DNA of 64,000 nt from Ctenosaura bakeri. Taxonomy: Eukaryota; Chordata; Lepidosauria; Squamata; Iguanidae. The position numbers were made by a program, and so were the translations under genes. The notes below the pieces were generated by a model. That model did not search any database. It worked only from the letters and a program-made list of their open reading frames with translations, and was not told the origin of the DNA. Shown here one piece after another: positions 45,344-54,342 of this stretch (positions are counted from its first letter, which is position 1; every line of letters begins with the position of its first letter). The stretch is taken from the NCBI GenBank assembly GCA_948474755.1, contig CAOLHI010002559.1, positions 184,140 through 248,139 on the forward strand, read 5' to 3'.

Positions 45344-48300
45344 TGGAATCATAGAACCATAGAAATGTAGAGTTGGAAGAGACCACACGGGCCATGCAGT
45401 CCAGCCCCCTGCCATGCAGGAACACCCTCAAAGCACTCCCGAGAAATGGTCATCTGGCCTTTGCTAAAAACTTCCAAAGAAGGAGACTCCACTACACTCT
45501 GAGGCAGCATATTCCACTGCCGGACAGCCCTGACGGTCAGGAAGTTCTTCCTGAAGTTCAGGTAGAATCTCCTTTCCTGCAGCTTGAATCCATTGCTCCT
45601 TGTCCTGGTCTCTGGAGCAGCAGAAAACAAGCCCTCTCCTTCCTCTACATGGCATCCCTTCAAATATTTAAACATGACTATCATGTCCCCTTTTAACCTT
45701 CTCTTCTGCAGACTAAGCATACCCAGCTTTCTAAGTCTATCCTCATAGTGCATGGCTTCCAGGCCTCTCACCATTTTGGTCACCCTCCTCTGGACTTGCT
45801 CCAGCTTGTCAATATCCTTCTTGAATTGGGGTGCCCAGAACTGGACACAGTATTCAAGATGAGGTCTAACCAAAGCAGAGTAGAGTGGTACCAGTACCTC
45901 CCTCGATCTAGACACCATACTCCTATTGATGCAGCCGAGAATTGCATTGGCTTTCTTGGCTGCCACATCACACTGTTGACTCATGTTCAGCTTGTGGTCT
46001 ATTAAGACTCCTAGATCCCTTTCACACGTACTGCTATCCAGCCATGTGCCCCCCATCCTATATTTCTGTATTCCATTTTTTCTACCTAAGTGTAGGACCT
46101 TACACTTCTCTGTTGAATTTAATTTTGTTAGCCTTGGCCCAGCTCTCCAATCTATCCAAGTCATTTTGCATTTTGATCCTGTCCTCTGGCTTATTAGCAA
46201 CCCCTCCCACTTTGGTGTCATCTGCAAATTTGATGAGCATGCCCTCTATTCTTTCATCCAAGTCATTGATAAAAAATATTGAACAGCACTGGGCCCAGGA
46301 CAGAACCCTGTGGCACCCCACTAGTCACTTCTCTCCAGGATGAAAAGCAGCCATTCGTGATCACCCTTTGGGTTCGGTCGGTCAACCAATTACAAATCCA
46401 ACTAACAGTAGCCCTGTCCAGCCCTCATTTTACTAGCTTTGTTGCAAGAATGTCATGGGGAGCTTTGTCAAAGGCCTTACTGAAATCGAGATATGCTACA
46501 TCCACAGCATTCCTTTCATCTATCAAGCTAGTAACTCTATCATAAAAAGAGATAAGATTAGTATGGCATGACTTATTTTTGAGAAATTTGTTACCCTGAT
46601 TTCTGGGGGTCCCAGGAGGGACACCTAAATGACCAAACCACAACACAACTTTGGGGAAAATTAGCTGGAGCACTCACTAAAGCTAGCGAGAGGCAGGGTA
46701 ACTTAGCAAGATCTTGCAACCCAGCATCTACGGGGTCAGATCAGTCAAGCAGCCAGACGGGTTAAAATAATAAAAATGATGTTTGTTAAGTACAGACAGA
46801 TATTAAAGACACCACAGTCACACAGATAACTAAGGAATCAGAGATTGACTCAGAGATTTTCAGAGGGAAATGGGTGATACAACATCTGTCTCATAGTCCT
46901 GGACCTTGAGAGCGAAGTTGGGGTGCGATGAAGAAACTCAGCGTGATTGGCTGAGGGGAGCTCGCCAAGTAGAGCAGCAGCAAGGCTGGATGGAACTCGG
47001 GAGTGATCCCGGGTTGAGCATTCTCAGTTACTGGAACTGAGGGGAAGGCTCACCATGCAGGGTGGCAGCAAGGCGGGATGGAACTCAGGAGAGATCTGAG
47101 GAAGGTCTCGGAATCAGGGGTTTTTATAGGGAGAAATGTGACTGCAGGCCATACTTTACTCAGTGAGAACAATGCATTTTAGGCGTGGGACAAAGCTTTG
47201 GAAAGGTCAGAATTTAGCATGATTGAATCAGAGCCGAATTAACAATAGTGTAGCCAGTATGCAAATGCGGAGCACTTAGTATAGCTTTGTCAGGTTGCCT
47301 GCTCGGGGCAGGGAGCCTTTGTTAGTATCACGCATATGCATTGAAGTGTTTGCCGGAGAGGTCCCTGAAGCAACGAACCAGCTGTATCTGGCCTGCCTGG
47401 GTGGAGAATGGAATGTCCAGCAATTATCGGCCGTGCCTGTTTGCGTGCTTGTCCGGTGGCCTCACAAACACGTGGAGCAGGGTGGCAGAGGAAAGCCGAA
47501 TTGTTTGATATCAAAGTGATATCAAGTGCTATCTCCGGGTAGGCCTAGACCACAGTAACAAATCCATGTTGACTTCTCGTGATTACCGCGTTGCTTTCTA
47601 AGTGATTAGAAACTGACTGCTTAATGATCTGCTCCAGGATCTTTCCGGGTACTGATGTCAGGCTGACTGGGTGATAATTATTTGGGTCCTCTTTTTTTCC
47701 CTTCTTGAAAATGGGGACAACATTTGCCCTCTTCCAGTCTGCTGGAAATTCTCCTGTCCTCCAAGATTTCTCAAAGATTATAGCAAGCGGTTCCAAATAA
47801 CCTCTGCCAGCTCTTTTTAATATTCTAGGATGCAATTCATCTGGCTCTGGAGACTTGAATTCATCCAGTGTGGCCAGGTATTCCTGTATCACCTCTCTAC
47901 CTATTATGTGCCTCATTTCCCCTACTTCCTTATCTGCTCCCCAACCGCCAGATTGAGTGCTTGTATCCTTCTGGGAAAAAACTGAGGCAAAGAGGGTGTT
48001 AAGTAGTTCCGCCTTTTCTCGTCCTCCTGTTAGTAATTCGCCATCTTCTCTGCACAGTGACCCTATCGTCTCCTTCTTTTTTCTTTTGCTGCAGACATAT
48101 TTTAAAAAGCCCTTTTTATTGTTTTTAACGTCTCTGGCCAGCCTATGTTCATTCTATGCTTTAGCCTTTCTGACCTCCTCCCTACATCTCCTGGCTACTT
48201 GCTTAAATTCTTCTTTGGTGGTTTCCCCCTTCTTCCATTTCCTGTACATGTTTCTCTTAACACTTAGCTCAGCTGAGAGTTCTTTAGTCAACCATTCTGG

Positions 48301-49935
48301 TTTCTTCAGATGCCTTCCATTTGTCCTCTTTATTGGCACAGTTTTAGACTGTGCCTTCAGTATCTCCCTTTTAAGGAACTCCCATGCCTCCTGAACTCCT
48401 GAACTGGACCATGAAATTGTCTGCAAGACAAGCAAGAAACTTGCTGGACCTTGCTGTCTTGGCAGAGTTTGACTGCCAACATATATGCGGGTAATTGAAA
48501 TCTCCTATTATTACTGTATTGCTCCTTTTTGAATGTGCAGTCATTTGGTTGAGGAAGGCATCATCAAAGTCCTCAGTCTGGGTTGGAGGTCTGTAGTAAA
48601 CCCCCACCAGAATATCCCTATTGTTTCTCACTCCCTTAATTCTTACCGAGATGCTCTCAACCTGGCTTTCTGTGTTTAAGTCCCGGATCTCTTCACAGGT
48701 GAAAGCATCATTGACATACAAGGCTACTCCTCCTCCTTTCTTGTTTGGTCTATTTTTACAAAATAGGCTATACCCCTCTATACCAGCCTGGTTAGCCTCT
48801 CCATTTTGTGGTTGATCCTGGCCCCAGGAAAACAGCAGACCTCTCGATTGAGCTTGTCCTGTTTGCGAATTGCCGGTTCAGTTCTTCTGAGCAAGGAGTC
48901 CCCAACAACTGGAACTCGCCTCCTCTGAGGCTTGTCCTGGGCTCCTCGACGAGCATGTTCTACTAGGACCGCCTGGTCATTCTGTTGAGGCTGAGAGCGT
49001 TGATCTAGTTCCTCGTGCCGAAGTTGGATTCCTTCTTGTTGACATTCTGTTCCCTCCTTGTGGTGCTACTCATTGTTCATAAGGCCAAGAACTTTGAAGC
49101 GATTGTGTAGGTTGAGACTCTCTGTTACCTTCCTGGTCCCTCTATTCCTCCGTGTGACATTCCTCCAAGCCTCTGTTTCCTGGCACAGTGTGCTGACTTC
49201 CTGATCTGGCAGCTCCTCTGCGCATTTGGTCTTCCGGTAGGTCTTCTCTGCCCTATCCAAAAACTCCTCCCCTTCCCTAATAAGATGAAGATTAGAAACT
49301 CGTGCCTCCAGCTGATGAACCTTCTCCTCCAAGAAGGTCCACCAGCTTGCACTTGGTGCAGGTGCACCCGAGAACATCTTGTGGCAAGAAAAGGAACATT
49401 GCACAAGTGCTACAGGTGACCGCGGCAGCTCCCTCACCTTCCATCCTTGATACTACAGAGAATAGTACAGGAAGTAGTTCTAGAAAGAATAACTGGGCTT
49501 TCTTTCTGAAATTCAGCTGTATAAGCTACGTCTGCTCTACCAATTGCCAAGGGTTAAACTTGAAGGATTGAAGTAGAGGACTTCAAGTGTGAGCGCCAAA
49601 GGCGCGCACTGTTGAGAGCTCCTAATAAGAATCCTCCCTCTTGTTAGTCAGACCGTGTGCTCAGGGAGAGTACATGGTCAAGGAGACTAAACAAAAACAA
49701 GCAAACAAACAAACAAGCATAGCCCCACAAGTCTGTAAACACACTTAGTCTAGGATGTCTTCACAGACCCAGCTCCCCCTCTGCTCTCTCCTCTGGGAAA
49801 TGAGCTAGAGGGCCGTTGGGAGCTCCTAAAAGACTCCTCCCCCCTAGCTGGCTCCTCTCCCTGGAGCTAATTGCTAATTTATTCTTCTTCTAATTTTGTT
49901 GCCAAGGAGAGGGGGAGGCATCTATGGGAATTTCT
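45344..49935 (-). pseudogene. Long CR1 LINE, antisense, split by a solo LTR
   Basis: Minus-strand reading recovers most of a CR1. ORF1-like sequence at 49066-49437 has a coiled-coil-like FLEEKVHQLEARVSNLHLIR. ORF2 endonuclease sequence at 48371-48721 has YVNDAF and VGVYYRPPTQTEDFD, then IGDFNYPHICW. The linker at 48154-48435 has KRTNGRHLKKPEWLTKELSA. Reverse-transcriptase parts are at 47545-47916 (DEFKSPEPDELHPRILK, VPIFKKGKKEDPNNYHPVSL), 46425-46673 (YLDFSKAFDKAPHD), 46100-46321 ([20 protein letters not shown]) and 45349-46227 (C-terminus). The FADDTKVGG motif is intact, unlike in the 42-kb copy. The element is still dead because of frameshifts, loss of the endonuclease N-terminus near 48.8 kb and a 972-bp LTR at 46589-47560. 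The 3' terminal repeat is at 45344-45372. The 5' limit near 49935 is approximate. Confidence 0.9.
46585..47564 (-). mobile_element. Solo LTR, family L1 copy 3, inserted in CR1 (minus orientation)
   Basis: The LTR spans 46589-47560 (972 bp) with ends TGTTACCC and CAGTAACA. The flanks AATT and AATC, read against the expected uninterrupted CR1 text GAGAAATCCATG, fit a 4-bp duplication with one change. TATAAAAA lies opposite 47121-47128. The AATAAA found in the other two copies is altered here. Its extra length comes from an imperfect tandem duplication: the GAGGGGAGCTCGCC...GGATGGAACTCGGGAG unit at about 46952-47037 is repeated from 47038 as GAGGGGAAGGCTCACC...GGATGGAACTCAGGAG. No internal retroviral sequence is present. 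Confidence 0.88.
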
Positions 49936-50037
49936 GCTTCACATACCAAAGCCCCGGGTGCCTCGAAACTGCACCATTGGTCAACTTTGGGCACCATATC
50001 TATCTTGACTCAGGTGAGTGGACAAGCACCATTTGCT
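49936..50037. other. Spacer
   Basis: Short unassigned segment between the CR1 5' region and a SINE. Confidence 0.4.
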
Positions 50038-50225
50038 TTGTTGTGTGCCTTCAAGTTGTTTCTGACTTATGATAACTAAGGTAACTCTATCAAAGGGTTT
50101 TCTGGGGGTATGTGTGATGCACCCAAGCCCACCTAGTGGGTTTCCATGGCCAAGTGGGGAATTGAACCCTGCTTTCCAGGATCACAGTACAGCACTCAAA
50201 CCACTACATCATGCTGGCTCTCTTT
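50038..50225 (-). mobile_element. Sauria-type SINE, antisense, near full length
   Basis: TTTGTTGTGTGCCTTCAAGT and TGTTTCTGACTTATGATAAC form the reverse Bov-B-like tail. Next come ATCAAAGGGTTTTCTGGGGG, CCACCTAGTGGGTTTCCATG, GGGGAATTGAACCCTGC (reverse B box) and CTCAAACCACTACATCATGC (reverse A box), ending TGGCTCTC. The middle purine block is deleted. Confidence 0.85.
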
Positions 50226-50596
50226 TGCTATTCCACCTTAGACAGCAAAATATATTGATCTGATTTGGCCTCTTTGTGTATTAGAAGGCACATACAAAGA
50301 GGAAGCTATCACTGGAGCATTCTCATCATTGTGATGACTTGCTGTTGACTTCCCTGCAACCTTGATGAACAATACTGTGATTGGCAATGATGATGTGATT
50401 GGTAATTATGGAGTAGGCCGAAGCATGCTGGTGTGGTTTTTGGCTTTGCTGTCAGCACTTGTGTCTGTTGCAAGTGTGAAGGACTGAACCTGTTTTATTC
50501 CAATATCCACCCTGTTGAGAAAACCACAGGAACAGCAGCAAAAATATCAGATCATCACACCCATAGGATATTCTTTGAAATGGCATCTTTCTAATT
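50226..50596. other. Unassigned non-coding DNA
   Basis: Nothing recognised. Confidence 0.4.
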
Positions 50597-50815
50597 GTTG
50601 TTGCATGCTCTAAAAGCATCAGATCTTGTCTGAAGCTAAGCAGCATCCACATTGGTTAGTACTTGGATGACTGCCGAGTATTACCAGGTGCTGTTGACTA
50701 AATTTCAGAGTAAGACAATGCCAAACAACCTCTGAATATTCCTTGCTTAAGGAAACCCTATGAAATTCATGGGGTTGCAGTAAGCCAACAAGCAATTTGA
50801 AGGTGCATTGCTATA
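50597..50815 (+). mobile_element. 5S-rRNA-derived SINE with Bov-B-like tail
   Basis: CATCAGATCTTGTCTGAAGC, then TAAGCAGCATCCACATTGG, TTAGTACTTGGATGACTGCC and TACCAGGTGCTGT reproduce the 3' half of a 5S rRNA gene, including its internal Pol III control region. The body then follows with AATGCCAAACAACCTCTGAA, CTTAAGGAAACCCTATGAAA, TTCATGGGGTTGCAGTAAGC and CAATTTGAAGGTGC. It is a chimeric SINE, not a functional 5S gene: the 5S part is diverged and joined to the SINE tail. Confidence 0.8.
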
Positions 50816-51270
50816 TTCATTGCTATATTCATTTGTGAATTATCTGAAAATCTGATGATCAGCATACAAGTATTTGTATTCCTATCTGCTTAATATTTTT
50901 CTTGAAAATGTCCTTTCATTGTACCTAGAAGCCAGTTTATAATAACATCTCACATAGATGAGTGAGTTCAGACACTCTTGTGCCCACATACAACATGAAT
51001 AGTGAATAGCAAACCCTGTTAAGTGCCCTTTTGTGCCTAAACCATAGACTGAAATTTGTTCACATTAAACTATTTAGAATGGACGCATAATGTCTATTTT
51101 CGTAAAATTTGGATCGTTTCTCTAGCAATTCACAAATGAAGAACAGAGCTGCATTCAGATAGTTCACAATAAATAATTAAACTGACTCTGGTAGGGATGC
51201 TCAGAAATGCTGAGAGGCTGGCAGGGGGTAGACTTGGTTTATTTTCTGAAATGCACACAGTACCATTTCA
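50816..51270. other. Unassigned non-coding DNA
   Basis: Nothing recognised. Confidence 0.4.
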
Positions 51271-51720
51271 TTTTGAAGGCAGTAACATGATATTTAAAGT
51301 AACCCATGGACACAGACAGGTGAATTAAGCAGGAATTATGAATGGTCTCCTTAATGAATTGATTAAAAGTAATATAATCAGCTGTTTTAAAAGCAGCCAT
51401 GGCAACCATATGAAAAGTCAGAAAAGAACCATTGGTTTAAAAGAAAAGAAATGGTAGACACTTTTTTGAAGATCGTGAAAAAACTACTGAGTTCAAAATA
51501 TGCCATAATATGCTGCTGTGCAGCCTCTTTTCATTTCTGCCACAAGGCTTGTTCAGTCTTTTTCTAGCCATGTAATTGTAACCAGCACATGGTTGACTTG
51601 TAGAACTAAAGGGAAATGAAAATATTTATTTAAAAGGCAGTAATAAGAGTCTTGGACTGGACAATAAATATTATGTGCCAAATATGCCCAGCATCAGTGT
51701 GCCAACACTGGAAGGAATTA
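51271..51720. promoter_or_regulatory. Candidate conserved non-coding element with RFX-like site
   Basis: Repeat-free block with GGTGAATTAAGCAGGAATTA, CTCCTTAATGAATTGATTAA and AATATAATCAGCTG. AGCAGCCATGGCAACCATAT near 51393 is close to the RFX X-box (GTTGCCATGGCAAC) read on the minus strand. Homeodomain-like ATTA/TTAA cores cluster around it. Enhancer function is inferred only. Confidence 0.3.
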
Positions 51721-52675
51721 AGGCCTAGTCCATGCATGCAGCAAACCTCATTCAAATTTCTGCCCATGAACATGTGGTAGATCTAGTAGACTCATGGAGT
51801 GAAGAGGAACATATGGAGGTCATGGTTATATAAACCAGCACTAAAACAGAAAGCAGAGTGTGTGGAGAAGTGAAAAAAAAACCTCACAAAATTATTTGTT
51901 CTTGGTTAGATTGGTTGTCTTAGCCTATTGAAAGTTCATTAACCTATGTAAAACTTCTTACCTCCAGCATTAAGCATGGGGCTGCAAGCACTTTTTTCCT
52001 ACTGAGTTTTCTGCAGGTTAAAATGCAACAGCATAAAGCTGGTCTCCTTTGCCTTTGTGAAGCACAGCGTGCAGGCATGCACATGTGTGCACACATACAC
52101 GCCACACACACACACACACCAAGCACAAAAGGATTGGCAAATTGATGAAAAACAGGGAAATAACTCAATCCTTGAATTCCTAAATGTCCAAGCAACAAGG
52201 CAGGAGCTATCATAGTTTAGTTGTGCAGTTTTCATTTTTAAAAAGTTCTTTCAAAATGTTAAAATTTTCTTATGACCAGCAGAAAATGGCAAAAATGATG
52301 AGTCACATACGATGAGACAAGTGAAGATTTATATACCTAAATTTTACATACCGAGTGTGTGTTCTTGTAGAATAGTTCTTGGAGGGGAGAGGGATCCACA
52401 CCAATGTATTGTCATGTTACTCACAAGTTGACCTATTAGACAGACCTGAAATACAGTGTGTGGAGCAAATAGAAGGTCAGGACTTAGGATAGAGCAGGAC
52501 TGAACAAAGTGCGGTCCTGGGTCTGCATGAAGCTCTCCATGGTTCTTTTTAAATCACCCTTCCCAGACCACTTTTTTCTCCAAGCAAGGGGGCGGGGTAA
52601 TGAATGGCCTCTCTCCTGGAAGCATCAAGGATTGATCACTCACCCTTTCATTAGATCACAGGAAAGTTGGCCAGT
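51721..52675. other. Unassigned non-coding DNA
   Basis: A (CA)n run occurs at 52103-52119. No gene was recognised. Confidence 0.5.
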
Positions 52676-52834
52676 GATGAAAGGTGATAGGAAGAAAATC
52701 AACTCATTTGAAGTGTGTGCCAGAAAAGAGTTCTATGGATACTATGGACTGCTAAAAAACACATAAATGGGTCCTAGAGCAGATCAAGCCTGAACTCTCT
52801 CTAGAAACCAAGATGACTAAACTAAGGGTGTCAT

Positions 52835-53118
52835 GCCAGTGACTAGAACAAGGAGCAATGGATTCAAGCTGCAGGAAAGGAGATTCCGCCTGAACCTCAG
52901 GAAGTACCTCCTGAGTTCAGAGCTGTCTGACAGTGGAATATGCTACCTCGGAGTGTGGTGGAGTCTCCTTCTTTGGAAGTTTTTAAACAGAGGCTGGATG
53001 GCCATCTGCTGGGGGTGCTTTGATGTGTGTTCTTGCATGGCAAGAGGTTGGACTGGATGACCCTGGTGATCTCTTCCAACTCTGTGATTCTATGATTCTA
53101 CAATTCCATGATTCTATA
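52835..53118 (+). mobile_element. CR1 LINE 3' end, sense, inserted in Bov-B
   Basis: GTGACTAGAACAAGGAGCAA, TGGATTCAAGCTGCAGGAAA, GTGGTGGAGTCTCCTTCTTT, GGCTGGATGGCCATCTG and CTCTGTGATTCTATGATTC are the CR1 terminus (the end of ORF2 and the short 3' UTR with the repeated ATTCTATG). It is truncated to about 280 bp. Confidence 0.9.
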
Positions 53119-53227
53119 TCTTGGACATACCATGGGAAGACATGACTCAATAGAAAAGACAATAATGCCTGGCAAGGTAAAACGCAGTAGAAAAGGAGGA
53201 AGTCCACATTACAATTGGATAGACCCA

Positions 53228-53428
53228 GGCCATTTCCTCATTACACTGTTACAGTGCTATTACTCCATTGTCAACATCCTGTGGAATCCTGGGGTTTGCA
53301 GTCTAGGGAGAGGCATTTAGAATTCTCAGCCAGAGAGCTCTTTGTCCTTAGTAAACTACAAACCCCAGAATTCCACGGGATACAAAGTAGAATAATAACA
53401 CTATAACAATGTAGTGCTGAAGTGGTCC
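53228..53428. mobile_element. Palindromic MITE, family A, inserted in Bov-B
   Basis: A 201-bp snap-back. The left arm is GGCCATTTCCTCATTACACT; the inverse right arm ends AATGTAGTGCTGAAGTGGTCC. Inner arms carry GGAATCCTGGGGTTTGCAG and CAAACCCCAGAATTCCACG. The Bov-B context (ATAGACCCA before, CCCAGTCAAGG after) suggests a short duplication (CCCA or CCA), but the exact end base is ambiguous. Confidence 0.82.
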
Positions 53429-53566
53429 CAGTCAAGGAAGCCATGGCCCTGAGTCTGTGAGATCTGAGCAGGGCTGTGGATGGCAGGGTGACTTGCAGAC
53501 CTCTCATTCATAGGGTCGCCATAAGTTGGACTTGACTTGATGGCAGGTAACAACAACAATCCTGTA

Positions 53567-53807
53567 GATAGGAATATAAAGCTGGTTCTAGCAGGAAATG
53601 GTACGGGTTTCTTCTTGTCACCCTTGTCTAATCTGTTACTGTGGAAGAAGAAGTGGGAAGGATTATAAAATGTGACCATAGAAGGGCTCATCCTGGTAAA
53701 AGACTGAGTTACACCCATGTTGCATGAATAGCATGATTCACAGTCATTGAAAGATCAGTCATCATGAGCTCACTGGATCCACCCAGTTATACATCAGTGT
53801 GTAGGTA
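53567..53807. other. Unassigned non-coding DNA
   Basis: Nothing recognised. Confidence 0.4.
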
Positions 53808-54342
53808 GAATCATAGAACCACAATTGGAAGAGACCACCAGGGCCACCCAGTCCAACCCTCTGCCATGCAGACACACACATCAAAGCACTCCTGACAGAT
53901 GGCCATCCAGCCTCTGCTTAAAAACTCCACCACACTCCGAGGCAGCATAGTCCACTGCTGGAAAGCTCTGACCATCAGGAAGTTCTTCCTGAGGTTCAAG
54001 TGGAATCTCTTTTCCTGCAGTGTGAATCCATTGCTCCTTGTCCTAGTCTCTGGTGCAGCAGAAAACAAGCCTGCTCTCTCCTCGACATAACATCCCTTCA
54101 AATATTTAAACATGGCTATCATGTCCACTCTTAACCTTCTCTTCTGCAAACTAAACATACCCAGTTCCCTAAGCCACTCCTCATAAGGCATGGCTTCCAG
54201 ACCCTTCACCATTTTGGTTGCTCTCCTCTGGACATGCTCCAACTTGTCAATATCCTTCTTGAAATGAGATGCCCAGCACTGCACACAGTATTCCAGATGA
54301 GGTCTAACCAAAGCAGAATGGAGTGATACCATTACCTATTTC
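53808..54342 (-). pseudogene. CR1 LINE 3' end, antisense, 5'-truncated
   Basis: The minus-strand frame at 53811-54332 (173 codons) encodes the CR1 ORF2 C-terminus: LVRPHLEYCVQCWASHFKKD, KLEHVQRRATKMVKGLEAMP and FSLQKRRLRVDMIAMFKYLK. The 3' UTR is at 53808-53860 (AATCATAGAACCACAATTGG). The frame is almost open but lacks the endonuclease and catalytic region, so it is a dead 5' truncation. Confidence 0.92.

Larger units (their letters stand above)
52676..53566 (+). pseudogene. Bov-B LINE 3' part, sense, split by a CR1 end and a palindromic MITE
   Basis: Bov-B text appears in three pieces. In 52676-52834 AAGAAAATCAACTCATTTGA, AAGAGTTCTATGGATACTAT and CTAGAAACCAAGATGACTAA are visible; with changes, this is the C-terminal WCWRRV region. 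In 53119-53227 CTTGGACATACCATGGGAAG and TCAATAGAAAAGACAATAAT are seen. In 53429-53566 AGCAGGGCTGTGGATGGCAG, GTCGCCATAAGTTGGACTTG and ACTTGATGGCAGGTAACAAC reach the terminus. The pieces are collinear, so the intervening segments are later insertions. No intact frame remains. Confidence 0.88.

Noticed and set aside
50620..50700. Possible 5S rRNA gene
   Set aside because: Only the internal promoter half resembles 5S, it is diverged, and it continues into a SINE body and Bov-B-like tail.
53811..54332. A 173-codon minus-strand frame as a possible gene
   Set aside because: It is the C-terminus of CR1 ORF2 without endonuclease or catalytic motifs, so a 5'-truncated LINE copy.
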